The notes below the pieces were generated by a model that saw only the letters and a list, made by a program, of their open reading frames with translations, was not told the origin of the DNA and did not search any database. The position numbers and the translations under genes are program-made. From Acidobacteria bacterium RIFCSPLOWO2_12_FULL_66_21 (GTDB taxonomy: Bacteria > Acidobacteriota > Vicinamibacteria > Vicinamibacterales > 2-12-FULL-66-21), in NCBI GenBank assembly GCA_001767455.1, contig MELC01000004.1:1-64000 (forward strand): 64,000 nt of DNA, read 5' to 3'. Shown here piece by piece: positions 26,867 through 35,713 of this stretch (position 1 is its first letter; the number at the start of each line of letters is the position of its first letter).

Positions 26867-27718
26867 TTATAGCGAGATCGGCCGCGGCGCTGCGTTCCAG
26901 AGCCACCGCCGCACGGCCACGTACATCACGAAGCACTCCAGGGCGAACGGCGGGAACCCGCCGAAGCCGAGGATGGGCATCTCGAAGATTCTGAACGACG
27001 GCGGAATGGGGACGTTGTAGATCCACCTGGTTCCGGCCCAGTAGTTCCAGAACTCCCACAGGACGCCGCAGAGGATGCCGGCGGCGAGCAGATTGACGAG
27101 CCGGCGCGTGCGCCCCCGGCGAAAATCCCCCAGGATGGACTCCGCGCCGCCTCGCGCGTTGAGTGGATCGAGCAGGAATATGAACCCGAGCCAGACCGGC
27201 GCGGCGAGGTATGGGGACGGGTACGCGATCGGCACGAGCAACAGGAGCGCGCCGGACGCAACCGACGTCCACGCGAGCGGGCCGAGCCGCTCGGGCACCG
27301 GCCGGTCCGCGCGATGCGAGTCGGCGCGGCGGTCGCGAAGCGTGGAGACGAGATCGCCGGTCTCGAAGATGGCCGGCCAGATGGTCGCGAACGACCAGAT
27401 GTACCCGAAGTAGCGAAGATGCAGGTTCTCGGGCAGGCCGACGTAATACCAGTTCTGCAGCGTGTACTTGTTGTACAGCTCGAAGATCACCCACAGCGGG
27501 ATCGACGCGGCGACCAGGAACAGGAATTCTCCTCCACGGCTGCGAATCCACGAGTCGCCGCGGCGTTTCCAGACCAGCGCATCGGCCAGCAGAATGTAAC
27601 CGGTCCACGCCGTCGGCGTGTGCCATGAAAAGAACGGGTCGATCCGCGCCAGCATGCCGGCCTCTGACGCGAGCATGATGACGAGACCCAACCAGCCGTA
27701 TACCGGCAGCCTGCGCAT
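26867..27718 (-). CDS. Integral membrane protein of unknown function
   Basis: 283 residues with about seven hydrophobic spans: near 8-24, 36-50, 66-82, 105-120, 150-168, 172-188 and 215-260. Loops are rich in Trp/Tyr (ELYNKYTLQNWYYVG, LWEFWNYWAG). I do not recognise a family with confidence. The aromatic-rich WEFWN motif and its repeated counterpart WVIFELYNK suggest an internal duplication. It begins 1 base after the MidA-like methyltransferase stop, so it is co-translated with that gene, and the CYTH gene follows after 65 bases. Confidence 0.75.
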   Translation of the reverse strand: MRRLPVYGWLGLVIMLASEAGMLARIDPFFSWHTPTAWTGYILLADALVWKRRGDSWIRSRGGEFLFLVAASIPLWVIFELYNKYTLQNWYYVGLPENLHLRYFGYIWSFATIWPAIFETGDLVSTLRDRRADSHRADRPVPERLGPLAWTSVASGALLLLVPIAYPSPYLAAPVWLGFIFLLDPLNARGGAESILGDFRRGRTRRLVNLLAAGILCGVLWEFWNYWAGTRWIYNVPIPPSFRIFEMPILGFGGFPPFALECFVMYVAVRRWLWNAAPRPISL

Positions 27719-27719
27719 C

Positions 27720-28835
27720 TCAGGTCAGCCGCCCATGAGCGACCCCGCGAAGCGTGCCGCGGCCGGTGTGCCGGCCGAACGCCATCACTTTCATCGTGCT
27801 GCCGAGCCCGCCGGGCATCATCAGCGTCCGCGCAGCAAGGCGCCGTTTGATCACGGGCAAATCATCCCCCTTCTCGATCCGCTCGGCAAGTCCCAACGCG
27901 ATCAAGAAGTAGGTCTGATCCACGATGCCCATCGTCGTCAAACCCGCGGCCTCCGCGGCCTGCCGGATCGCCGTCAGGTTGACGTGCGACGTCAGATCGG
28001 CGCTGCCGGGATCCTGCAGCCAGCCGGCGGCTCCGGCGGTATGCGCGCGATAGGCCGCGAGCGTGCCCGAATAGTGGGTTGGCGAGTACAACTGGGGCGC
28101 TTCGTGGCCGTAGTCGAACAGGAGGAGAAATCCCGCCGCCAGCGCCGAGGCCGCCGCGTCGATCCATCGGCATGCGGCGAGCCCGACTTCGGCGCGAGCC
28201 CCGCGCTCCAACGTCGCCCCGGCCGACGCCAGGTACTCGGCAATCCGAGGATCCGACGGCGGTCCTTCCGTCTCGACCAGCCGCCCGTCGTGCTCCCCGA
28301 TCAGGATTTCGCGGAGCCCCGCTCCGGTCATCGTCACCAGATGGACCGGAAGGGCGTCGAGTAGCTCGTTCGCGAGAATCACCCCACGGACGGAGGACGG
28401 GAGGTCCGGCACGCTGCCGACGATACGCGCGCGATGATCGCGCAGCGTCTCGTGCTGTGCCGCGCGCGCCGCGGCGCTCGCTTCGACGAGCGTCAGACGC
28501 AGGCGCGCGTAGGCGCCCCTGTGCGCCGCAGCCAGGGCGTCGAGAATGTCGCGCGCGAGCCGGCCGTTGCCCGCACCCGCTTCGACGAGATCGAAGGTCG
28601 TCGCGCCCCGCTCGCGCAGCCTCTCCCACATCTCGGCGATCTGCTCGGCCACCAGCTCGCCGAAAAGCGGGCCGACATCGACGCTTGTGTAGAAGTCACC
28701 CGCGCGTCCCGAGCGCTGCGCCGCTGTCGCGTAGTACCCCAGGCCCGGATGATAGAGCGCGATCTCCATGAACTCGGCGACGGTAATCGGGCCGCGCTCG
28801 CGGATACGTTGGATGAGGATGTCTTGTACAGACAT
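27720..28835 (-). CDS. MidA/NDUFAF7-like SAM-dependent methyltransferase
   Basis: 371 residues of the DUF185 family. Mitochondrial NDUFAF7 methylates an arginine in complex I; bacterial substrates are mostly unknown. Conserved blocks are ITVAEFMEIALYHPGLGYY, GDFYTSVDVGPLFGEL, the SAM-binding VEAGAGNGRLARDIL, ILANELLDALPVH, LLLFDYGHE and DLTSHVNLTAI, and the core is complete. The ATG at 28835 starts the family-typical SVQDILIQRIRERGPIT; another ATG at 28859 adds eight residues. A tandem GTGAGTTGG array separates it from htrA upstream. Confidence 0.9.
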   Translation of the reverse strand: MSVQDILIQRIRERGPITVAEFMEIALYHPGLGYYATAAQRSGRAGDFYTSVDVGPLFGELVAEQIAEMWERLRERGATTFDLVEAGAGNGRLARDILDALAAAHRGAYARLRLTLVEASAAARAAQHETLRDHRARIVGSVPDLPSSVRGVILANELLDALPVHLVTMTGAGLREILIGEHDGRLVETEGPPSDPRIAEYLASAGATLERGARAEVGLAACRWIDAAASALAAGFLLLFDYGHEAPQLYSPTHYSGTLAAYRAHTAGAAGWLQDPGSADLTSHVNLTAIRQAAEAAGLTTMGIVDQTYFLIALGLAERIEKGDDLPVIKRRLAARTLMMPGGLGSTMKVMAFGRHTGRGTLRGVAHGRLT

Positions 28836-28887
28836 GAGGGCGTGACCCCAGTATTTCATGGCGGGGATACGCCCTTATGCCAGTATT

Positions 28888-28980
28888 TGGTGAGTTGGTG
28901 AGTTGGTGAGTTGGTGAGTTGGTGAGTTGGTGAGTTGGTGATGTCGTGAATTCACGACATCACCAATTCCACCAACTCGC
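28888..28980. repeat. GTGAGTTGG tandem array with perfect palindrome
   Basis: Six units of the 9-mer GTGAGTTGG run to about 28939. A perfect 22-base palindrome centred on GAATTC (28940-28961) and the partial complement CACCAATTCCACCAACTCGCC follow. The whole can fold as a hairpin. It fills the htrA-midA spacer on the minus-strand transcript. The same unit appears at 8.77-8.81 kb. Confidence 0.9.
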
Positions 28981-29017
28981 CAGTTTCCACGCGAGCCGCG
29001 AGCGGCGAGCTGCGGCT

Positions 29018-30574
29018 TTACTTCTTCGTCATCGTGACGAACACCTGCTGTCCAGCGCGCCACACGAGGAGGAACACGGGCGTTCCCTGCGACGTGTTCT
29101 GCAGCGCGCGCGTGATCTGGCTGATGTTGGTGACCGCCTGCCCGTTCACCTTGAGGATGATGTCGTTCGGCTGCACCCCGCCGAGCGCCGCGGCGCTGCC
29201 GCGCTCGACATCGACGACGATGCCGCCGCCCTGGCCGCGCGGCAGCTCGGCCTGCTGCGCGATGTCGGGCGTGACCGGTTCGAGCGTCAGGCCGAACCCG
29301 GTCTCGGTCGGCGTCGACGGCTCGCCGCCGCCGCGCCGCGCCGTGCGTCCCTGTTCCGCCTCGAGATCGAGCTCGTCGACCGTGATGTTGACCGTCCTGC
29401 GCTGCTTGTCGCGATAGATGGTCATCGGAACCGTCATCCCCGGCTTGGTGTTCACGACCATGTTGACGAGCGAGTCGCTGTCGGTCACCGGCCGGCCGCC
29501 GTACTCGACCACCACGTCGCCCGGATCGAGACCCGCCCTGGCGGCCGGACCGCCCGGCGTGACGATGACCAGCACCGCGCCGTTCGTGTTCGGCAGGCCG
29601 AAGGCCGACGCTTCCTGTTTGGTGATGGCGTCGCGACGGACCTGGACGCCCATCACGCCGCGCGTGACCTTGCCGGTCCGGAGCTGCGGCAGCAGGTCCC
29701 GAATCGTGTTGATCGGGGTCGCGAAGCCGATGCCGATGTTCGCGACGCGCTGCGCGTCGGTGTAGATCGCCGTGCTGACGCCGACGACTTCGCCGCGGAT
29801 GTTCAGGAGCGGCCCGCCCGAGTTTCCCGGGTTGATGGCTGCGTCGGTCTGCAGCATGTCCTGCTCGCGTCCCGCGACGCCGCCGAACGGCCGGCCGAGC
29901 GCCGAGACGACGCCGACCGTCACGGTGTGCCCGAGATTGAACGGGTTCCCGATGGCCATCACCCAGTCGCCCTGCTGTATCTGCGAGGAATCCCCGAACT
30001 TCGCCTCCTGCAGCGGCTCGGCGGGCATCTCCGTGAACTGAATCAGCGCGACATCGGTCAGCGTGTCGCGCCCGATCACCTTGGCCGAGTACTCCACCCC
30101 CCTGGCCGCGTTCGCCAGCGAGATCTTGATCGTCTCGGCACCCTCGACCACGTGGTTGTTCGTCAGGATGAACCCCGCCCTGTCGATGATGAAACCGGTG
30201 CCGGCCCCCGCGGTGAACTGCTCCGGCGGCGGCTCCTGGCGGCCGCGGCCGCGCGGCCGCCGCCCGGGAGCCTGCTGGCCGAAGAACCGCTGGAGCAGAT
30301 CGTCGCCCCCGAAGAAGTCGCTCAGGTCCTGCGTGCGCTGCCGCGATTCCGTCCGGATGTTCACGACGGTCGGGATCTGTGCCTTCGCGATGCTCCGGAA
30401 CGTCGTGGCGTCGATCGGCCCGCCGAGCGGCGCGCTGTTCGTGGCGGGCACGCTGAGGTTCTGCGCGGTGGAGGACGGCGCCAGATCGAGCCGCGAGGCG
30501 ATCACCATGCCGACCGCAATCGACGCGGTTGCGATCAGGACAGCGTAGAAAACCGTGGTCTTGCGCGTGGACAT
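29018..30574 (-). CDS. HtrA/DegP-family S1C serine protease with two PDZ domains
   Basis: Periplasmic quality-control protease of 518 residues. A membrane anchor lies at about 8-27, with a Pro/Ser-rich linker and an Arg/Gly-rich loop (102-115). The trypsin-like domain has catalytic His141 (TNNHVVEG), Asp174 (LTDVAL) and Ser252 (NPGNSGGPL). PDZ1 spans about 310-395 (GVMGVQVRRDAI onward) and PDZ2 about 415-510 (GFGLTLEPV, GVQPNDIILKVNGQAV). GAGGAGA precedes the ATG. It lies 24 bases after an M24 peptidase, so the two proteases are probably co-expressed. Confidence 0.95.
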   Translation of the reverse strand: MSTRKTTVFYAVLIATASIAVGMVIASRLDLAPSSTAQNLSVPATNSAPLGGPIDATTFRSIAKAQIPTVVNIRTESRQRTQDLSDFFGGDDLLQRFFGQQAPGRRPRGRGRQEPPPEQFTAGAGTGFIIDRAGFILTNNHVVEGAETIKISLANAARGVEYSAKVIGRDTLTDVALIQFTEMPAEPLQEAKFGDSSQIQQGDWVMAIGNPFNLGHTVTVGVVSALGRPFGGVAGREQDMLQTDAAINPGNSGGPLLNIRGEVVGVSTAIYTDAQRVANIGIGFATPINTIRDLLPQLRTGKVTRGVMGVQVRRDAITKQEASAFGLPNTNGAVLVIVTPGGPAARAGLDPGDVVVEYGGRPVTDSDSLVNMVVNTKPGMTVPMTIYRDKQRRTVNITVDELDLEAEQGRTARRGGGEPSTPTETGFGLTLEPVTPDIAQQAELPRGQGGGIVVDVERGSAAALGGVQPNDIILKVNGQAVTNISQITRALQNTSQGTPVFLLVWRAGQQVFVTMTKK

Positions 30575-30598
30575 CTCTCTTGTCTCCTCAGGAAGTGG

Positions 30599-31780
30599 CT
30601 ATCCGAGCATAACGAGTTCTGTCTGCAGTGGCCCGGTGACTTCCGCCTCGCGCGGGCCGATGAACATGTTGATTTCCGTGCGGACGCCGAACTCGGGCGT
30701 GTACACGCCCGGCTCGATCGTGAAACCGGTGCCGGGGATCAGGCGGCGCTCGTCGTGCGTTTCGTAGTCGTCCATGTGGACGCCGTTGCCGTGTACTTCT
30801 TCGCCCAGGCTGTGGCCGGTGCGGTGGATGAACTGCGCGCCGAATCCGGCGCGCTCGATCACGTCGCGGGCCGCACGGTCGACCTGGTAGCCGCGCAGGT
30901 CGCGGCCCTCGCGGACCGCCGTGCGCACCAGCTCGACGGCAGCGTCGCGGCCGTCACGGGCGGCGGCAAACGCCCTGGCGTACTTCTCGGGCACGGTCGC
31001 GCCCGTGAACCCCACCCAGGTGATGTCAGCAAAGACCGCGCCGGGCGTCGTGAGTTTTCCCCAGAGGTCGAGCAGAAGAATCTCGTTCGGCCCAATGGCC
31101 CGGTGCCGGCCTTCAGTCGGCTGGTAATGAGGGTCCCCGGCGTTCTCCTGCGCCGAGACGCAGGGGGACGAGTCGGTCACCAGCCCCGCTTCTTTGAACC
31201 AGGCGTCCATCGCCTGCTGCACGTCGTACTCGGTGATCGCCGCCCGGGCGGCCATACGCTCTCGCACGAGATCAAACGCGCGATCCTTGATTCCATAGAG
31301 CGCCCGAGACGCAGTCCGATGGGTCGCCAGCGCCGCGTCGTCCCAGACCGCCTCGAATCGCTGAACGAGATCGCCGGACGACACCACCTCGACGCCGAGC
31401 TCCCGTACGGCTTCCACGGTGCCCGCGTCCACTCTCGAGACGTATGGAATCGCGTTGCGCGGGGAGTACTCCATCGCCACCCGCCTCATGCCCTGGAGCA
31501 GGTCGCGCAGGCCCGATGCCAGCAGTTCCCGCCCCGCGTATATCGTCTTGCCGCCGGGCACGCCGTCGAGGTTATGACGCTCGATCGCGTGGACCAGCCC
31601 CCGGGGCTCGCCATCGGCGGGGATGAGGTAGTACCAGCGCCGCGTCGTCATCTTCGTCGTCGAGGCCAGGCCGACCAGCTGCGTGGCGATCGGGTTGGAG
31701 CCATGAAAATCGTACAGGAGCCACCCGTCGAGGCCGTCCTGCTTCAATGCCTGTTGAACTGCGGGGATTGAGAGAGACAT
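30599..31780 (-). CDS. M24 family Xaa-Pro-type metallopeptidase
   Basis: 393 residues. An N-terminal creatinase-like domain (about 1-140) is followed by a pita-bread catalytic domain. Metal ligands are Asp in LLLDLWGK, Asp in FADITWVGF, His in HRTGHSLGEEVHG, Glu in FTIEPGVY and Glu in VRTEINMF, so the dinuclear site is complete. There is no signal peptide, suggesting a cytoplasmic Xaa-Pro dipeptidase or aminopeptidase. GAAGG lies directly before the ATG, and TATACT lies 9 bases upstream of the ATG. It heads the run of minus-strand genes that includes htrA. Confidence 0.92.
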   Translation of the reverse strand: MSLSIPAVQQALKQDGLDGWLLYDFHGSNPIATQLVGLASTTKMTTRRWYYLIPADGEPRGLVHAIERHNLDGVPGGKTIYAGRELLASGLRDLLQGMRRVAMEYSPRNAIPYVSRVDAGTVEAVRELGVEVVSSGDLVQRFEAVWDDAALATHRTASRALYGIKDRAFDLVRERMAARAAITEYDVQQAMDAWFKEAGLVTDSSPCVSAQENAGDPHYQPTEGRHRAIGPNEILLLDLWGKLTTPGAVFADITWVGFTGATVPEKYARAFAAARDGRDAAVELVRTAVREGRDLRGYQVDRAARDVIERAGFGAQFIHRTGHSLGEEVHGNGVHMDDYETHDERRLIPGTGFTIEPGVYTPEFGVRTEINMFIGPREAEVTGPLQTELVMLG

Positions 31781-31870
31781 CCTTCAAGTATACAGCCGGG
31801 ATTCGCGCCGGGCCTCCTGTCGATTGGACGACGCCGCGGTCTCGGCAGTTGTTAAAGTTGTAAAAGGGGC

Positions 31871-32293
31871 GTGGCCTACAGCTTCTTCGATCACACCGGC
31901 GACATCGGGGTGAGGCTCGAGGGCTCCACGCTCGAGCGCCTGTTCGCCGACGCGGCGCTGGCCTTCACCGACACCATCACCGACGTCTCCACGGTCGCGG
32001 CGATCTCGCCACACTGCGTCGAAATTGCCTCGCCGACGCTCGATGCGCTCATGATCGACTGGCTGGATGAGCTGGTGTACCGGTTCGAGGTACGAAACCT
32101 GCTAGTCGCTGAAGCCGATGTGCACGTGCGCGAAGCCGCGTCGGGGTGGTCCCTTGAAGGCGTGCTTCGCGGCGACACGTTCGAGGCGCTGCGGCACCCC
32201 ATCAAGGTGCTCGTCAAAGGCGTCACCTACCACCAGCTCGATATCCGCCGCACGCCGAAAGGGTGGGAAACAACAGTCATCTTTGATATCTAA
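31871..32293 (+). CDS. Archease, RtcB activator
   Basis: A 140-residue archease (MTH1598/TM1083 family) that promotes guanylylation and multiple turnover of the RNA ligase RtcB. FFDHTGDIGVRLEGSTLERLFADAALAF, WLDELVYRFEV and the end VKGVTYHQLDIRR, with the C-terminal VIFDI, are the family blocks, including the metal-binding Asp/His. The start is GTG at 31871. rtcB follows after 49 bases of AGCCACG repeats. The gene diverges from the M24 peptidase. Confidence 0.93.
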   Translation: MAYSFFDHTGDIGVRLEGSTLERLFADAALAFTDTITDVSTVAAISPHCVEIASPTLDALMIDWLDELVYRFEVRNLLVAEADVHVREAASGWSLEGVLRGDTFEALRHPIKVLVKGVTYHQLDIRRTPKGWETTVIFDI

Positions 32294-32294
32294 G

Positions 32295-32330
32295 CCACGA
32301 GCCACGAGCCACGAGCCACGAGCAACGATT
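32295..32330 (+). repeat. AGCCACG tandem repeat between archease and rtcB
   Basis: Four units of the 8-mer AGCCACGA-type repeat followed by GCAACGATTCC. This is the same family as the element in rimO. It sits in the short spacer upstream of the rtcB ATG and takes up the place where a ribosome site would be expected. Confidence 0.85.
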
Positions 32331-32342
32331 CCGACAAGAATC

Positions 32343-33779
32343 ATGGACATCGAACAGATAGATGCGAACCGCTGGCGCCTGCCGAAATCCGGCGGCATGC
32401 GCGTTGACGGGATCGTCTACGCCGACGAGACGATGATCCGCGAGCTCGGCGACGACCAGAGCCTCCAGCAGGTCCGCAACGTGGCGCACCTGCCCGGCAT
32501 CGTCGGCGCGTCGCTCGCGATGCCTGACATCCACTGGGGCTACGGTTTTCCGATCGGCGGCGTGGCGGCCACGAGCGCGGAGGGCGGCGTCATTTCCCCC
32601 GGCGGCGTCGGGTACGACATCAACTGCGGGGTGCGTCTGCTCAGGTCCGGTCTCGACCGCGACGACGTCGGGCCGCGCGTGCGCGAGATCGTGGCGCAGA
32701 TGTACCGCCACGTGCCGACCGGAGTCGGTGCGCACCGCAGCGACCTGCGCCTGACGTCGCGCGACCTGAAGCGGGTGATGGAGCGCGGCGCCTCATGGGC
32801 CGTGGCGCAGGGATTCGGCACGCGCGACGACCTCGAGCGGGTGGAGGAGCAGGGGTGCATTCAGGGCGCCGATCCGGATCTGGTGTCGGACCGCGCGGGA
32901 GAGCGAGGGCAGTCGCAGCTCGGTACGCTCGGCTCGGGCAACCACTTCGCCGAACTGCAATACGTCGCCGAGGTGTACGATCCCCGCATCGCGGCCGCGT
33001 TCGGGCTGCGGGCCGGACAGATCACGGTGATGATTCACAGCGGGTCGCGCGGCCTCGGACACCAGGTCTGCCAGGATCACCTGCGCGTCATGGTCGGGGC
33101 GGGGCGGAAATACGGCATCGAGCTGCCCGATCGGCAGCTGGCGTGCGCCCCGCTGGACTCGCCGGAAGCACGCGCGTACGTGTCGGCGATGGCGGCGGCC
33201 GCCAACTTCGCCTTCGCGAACCGTCAGGTGATGGCGCACTGGGTGCGCGAGAGCGTCGCGAGCGCGCTCGGCATCGCACCCGATCGGACCGGCATCGAGA
33301 CGCTGTACGACGTCTGTCACAACATCGCCAAGTTCGAGACGTTCACCATCGACGGGGCCGAGCGACGCGTCTGCGTGCATCGAAAGGGAGCGACGCGTGC
33401 CTACCCGCCGAACCATCCGCAGACGCCCGACGCGTACAAGCCGGTGGGACAGCCCGTGTTGATTCCGGGAGACATGGGCCGGTATTCATACGTGCTGGCC
33501 GGAACCGAGCGGGCGTTTGCCGAGACATTCGGTTCCGCCTGCCACGGCGCAGGGAGAAAGATGAGCCGCGGAGAAGCCAGGCGCGCCGCCCGCGGCCGCC
33601 AGGTGTTCGAGGAGATGGCGGCGCGCGGCGTCCACGTGCTGGCCGCCGGGATGGCCACGGTCGCCGAAGAGATGCCGGAAGCCTATAAGGATGTGTCCGA
33701 CGTCGTTCGCGTCGTCCATGATGCTGGGCTCGCGACGCGTGTCGCTCAACTCAGGCCGCTTGGCGTCATCAAAGGGTGA
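32343..33779 (+). CDS. rtcB: RNA-splicing ligase RtcB
   Basis: GTP- and Mn-dependent 3'-phosphate/5'-hydroxyl RNA ligase, 478 residues. Manganese and guanylate site motifs are YDINCGVRLL (Cys ligand), GSGNHFAELQ, HSGSRGLGHQV, CHNIAKFE, VHRKGATRAYPP and HGAGRKMSR (guanylylated His). All are intact. In bacteria it repairs or recircularises cleaved RNA, often under stress. It sits between archease and a PrcB-like/DUF4870-like fusion gene that starts 1 base after its stop, giving a three-gene unit. No RtcA or sigma-54 RtcR regulator is nearby. Confidence 0.96.
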   Translation: MDIEQIDANRWRLPKSGGMRVDGIVYADETMIRELGDDQSLQQVRNVAHLPGIVGASLAMPDIHWGYGFPIGGVAATSAEGGVISPGGVGYDINCGVRLLRSGLDRDDVGPRVREIVAQMYRHVPTGVGAHRSDLRLTSRDLKRVMERGASWAVAQGFGTRDDLERVEEQGCIQGADPDLVSDRAGERGQSQLGTLGSGNHFAELQYVAEVYDPRIAAAFGLRAGQITVMIHSGSRGLGHQVCQDHLRVMVGAGRKYGIELPDRQLACAPLDSPEARAYVSAMAAAANFAFANRQVMAHWVRESVASALGIAPDRTGIETLYDVCHNIAKFETFTIDGAERRVCVHRKGATRAYPPNHPQTPDAYKPVGQPVLIPGDMGRYSYVLAGTERAFAETFGSACHGAGRKMSRGEARRAARGRQVFEEMAARGVHVLAAGMATVAEEMPEAYKDVSDVVRVVHDAGLATRVAQLRPLGVIKG

Positions 33780-33780
33780 T

Positions 33781-34554
33781 ATGACGTCCATGCTCCACAC
33801 GATCGCTCGCGGCGAGAGCAGCCTCATTCTCCAGCCCACGCGGCTCATCGTCAGGAGCGCGCCGGAGTGGCGCGCGTTGTGGGCCGCGCACGCCGGCCCC
33901 GCGGCCGCCGAGCCGCCCGTCGATTTTGCGACGACGACGGTCGCCGCGGTCTTTGCGGGCGAGCGTCCGACGCCAGGTCACGAGATAGAGATCCTGGGCC
34001 AGCGGCGCGAGGGCGCTTTGCTCGCGCTCGCCGTCGCCGAGCGACACCCCGCGCCAGACGCGCTCGCCGCGCAGATGATCGTCACGCCGTTCCACATCGT
34101 GGCGCTGCCGCGGTACGACGGAGAGGTGCGATTCGTCGACGGAGGTTCCCCCGGCGCCGTCGTCGCGACACCGTCGAGGACGCCGGCCGACGACGTCACG
34201 GAGCCCTCGACGACGGGGCTCGACCCGACCTTCGCCGCGGCGCTCGCGTACCTCGCGGGTCCGTTTTCCGGTGTGTTGATTCTGCTGGCTGAAAAGACGA
34301 ACCGCTACGTGCTGTTCCACGCGTGGCAGGCGATCATCGGATTGGGCGGTCTGGCCGGACTCGCGGTTCTACTGCTGTTCTTCGCGTTCCTGACGCTGTT
34401 CCTCTCGCCGCTCGCCTTCGCGATCCTCTACCGGCTCGCTGCCGCCGCCGGCCTCGCGTGGATCGTCGCGTGGATGATCTGTCTCTACAAGGCGTTCAAA
34501 GGGGAAGCGTGGAAGCTCCCCGTGGCCGGGGAGAGGGCGGAGAAGCGACTGTAG
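33781..34554 (+). CDS. PrcB-like domain fused to DUF4870-like membrane domain
   Basis: 257 residues. The N-terminal half (about 17-125) resembles the PrcB C-terminal protease-regulator fold: LIVRSAPEWRALWAAH, DFATTTVAAVFAGERPTPGHEIEIL and TPFHIVALPR. A linker is followed by a hydrophobic domain (150-240) with AAALAYLAGPFSGVLILLAE and RYVLFHAWQAI, typical of DUF4870/Tic20-like small membrane proteins. Both assignments are by eye. There is no signal peptide, so the PrcB-like part would be cytoplasmic. The ATG lies 1 base after the rtcB stop, implying coupling to RNA repair; the role is unknown. Confidence 0.75.
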   Translation: MTSMLHTIARGESSLILQPTRLIVRSAPEWRALWAAHAGPAAAEPPVDFATTTVAAVFAGERPTPGHEIEILGQRREGALLALAVAERHPAPDALAAQMIVTPFHIVALPRYDGEVRFVDGGSPGAVVATPSRTPADDVTEPSTTGLDPTFAAALAYLAGPFSGVLILLAEKTNRYVLFHAWQAIIGLGGLAGLAVLLLFFAFLTLFLSPLAFAILYRLAAAAGLAWIVAWMICLYKAFKGEAWKLPVAGERAEKRL

Positions 34555-34568
34555 CAGACAGCTGGCAG

Positions 34569-34631
34569 CGGGCGGCCGGCAGTGGATCAAGCTGTCAAGC
34601 TGTTAGCGGGACATCGTGATCCACTGCCTGC
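34569..34631. repeat. Palindromic convergent-gene spacer
   Basis: GGCAGTGGATCA near 34578-34589 has a perfect complement TGATCCACTGCC about 30 bases later, with AAGCTGTCAAGCTGTTAGC between. Flanking CAGCTGGCAGCGGGC-type repeats extend it. It lies between the convergent PrcB-like and exported-protein genes and may terminate transcription from both sides. Confidence 0.65.
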
Positions 34632-34648
34632 TGCGTGCTGCATGCTAC

Positions 34649-35149
34649 TCAATCGAACTTCTTGACCTTCTTGGGATCGATGCTGCCGTTGGCGTGCGAG
34701 AACATCCAGTTGCTCGTCCACGCTTCGGCCTTGTACGGCGAGCGCATCGTGATTTCAATGATGTCGCCCGGGTTGAACGGCTTCCGGTACGGCTGGGAGT
34801 CGCCGGTGACGACCTGATTCTTCTTGTCGTACCAGTACTCGTCAATCTTCAGCAGCGCGATCGATCCCGAAGAGACGTTCTTGATCTTGAAGACGGTGAC
34901 GATGTCGTCGCCGACCCGTTTTGACTGTCCCTGAACGAACTGGATTGACGCGGTTCCCTTGATCGGTCTAGTAAACTTGGCCGGGGCCGCCGGCGCCTGC
35001 GTCGTCGGCGCCGCCTTGGCGACGGGCACCTGAGCGGTCTTGGCCGGGGCGGCCGGCTTGGATGACTTGGGTTTGGTTTGCGCGAACGCGGGACCTGCGG
35101 CCAGTGAGCACACGAACGCAGCCGCGACGGCGAGTGCGAAGCGTTTCAT
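34649..35149 (-). CDS. Exported protein of unknown function
   Basis: 166 residues with a clear signal peptide (MKRFALAVAAAFVCSLAAG, ending AFAQ). A Lys/Pro/Ala-rich linker covers about 25-58 and a compact beta-rich domain about 60-160. The domain sequence (ASIQFVQGQSKRVGDDIV, VFKIKNVSSGSIALLKIDEYWYDKKNQVV) resembles an FxLYD-type or immunoglobulin-like extracytoplasmic domain; I am not certain of the family. GGAGGG precedes the ATG by about 5 bases. No functional partner is evident nearby. Confidence 0.8.
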   Translation of the reverse strand: MKRFALAVAAAFVCSLAAGPAFAQTKPKSSKPAAPAKTAQVPVAKAAPTTQAPAAPAKFTRPIKGTASIQFVQGQSKRVGDDIVTVFKIKNVSSGSIALLKIDEYWYDKKNQVVTGDSQPYRKPFNPGDIIEITMRSPYKAEAWTSNWMFSHANGSIDPKKVKKFD

Positions 35150-35197
35150 AGAGACCCTCCGGGGGACACAAGAGCGTGTACCTTGGATTATAGGACT

Positions 35198-35656
35198 CTA
35201 CATCTCCCCGTTCCAGTCCTCCGGCTCCGGGCTGGACGAGCGGAAGATCTCAAGGTGCCACTTCCCGCCCCCCCAGGGCTCGATCACCTCGGACATGAGG
35301 ACGTCGACCAGAATCTCGGCGAAGGAGCGTCCTTCGGGGTCCCCCTCGAGGTGATAGGCGGCTTCGTCCCACGCAAAGCTCGGATACAGCACCATCGACA
35401 GGAACAAGTCGTAGCCGTCGTCGACGACGATGAGCTGGCCGCAGGGGCGTTTCAGGGTGGAGTGATAGATGAGGTATTTCTCGGCGCTGTGGGCGCGGAT
35501 GTAGCGCTTGACCGCGAATTCGCGCGCGACGATCTCCTCGACCGCGATCTTCTTGTCCCAGCAGTCGCGGCAGTAGCGCTCCTCGCCCCGGGGCTCGGAG
35601 ACGTCTTTCGCGCCGCAGAGCGCGCAGCGTGCCTGCGCGACGGTTTTCCGGGACAT
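35198..35656 (-). CDS. Small zinc-ribbon protein of unknown function
   Basis: 152 residues. An N-terminal treble-clef/zinc-ribbon-like module has Cys11, Cys14, Cys29 and Cys32 (CALC, CRDC). Mixed alpha/beta sequence follows (KYLIYHSTLKRPCGQLIVVDDGYDLFLSMVLYPSFAWDEAAYHLEGDP) and ends in a Trp-rich acidic tail. It is probably cytoplasmic. I do not recognise the rest of the protein. It lies between the exported protein and glgP on the same strand, with GGTGCCGGGTGCTGGG-type repeats in the 57-base gap to glgP. Confidence 0.75.
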   Translation of the reverse strand: MSRKTVAQARCALCGAKDVSEPRGEERYCRDCWDKKIAVEEIVAREFAVKRYIRAHSAEKYLIYHSTLKRPCGQLIVVDDGYDLFLSMVLYPSFAWDEAAYHLEGDPEGRSFAEILVDVLMSEVIEPWGGGKWHLEIFRSSSPEPEDWNGEM

Positions 35657-35713
35657 CCCCCTATTTTACGGCAGGATCGGTGCCGGGTGCTGGGTGCCAG
35701 GTGCCCGCAGGTG

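Noticed and set aside
28888-28940. Possible CRISPR array
   Set aside because: The 9-base units are contiguous with no spacers, and no cas genes are present in the window.
32118-32342. N-terminal extension of RtcB by 75 codons
   Set aside because: The upstream part of the frame overlaps archease in another frame and the AGCCACG repeat. The family start MDIEQIDANRWRLP lies at 32343.
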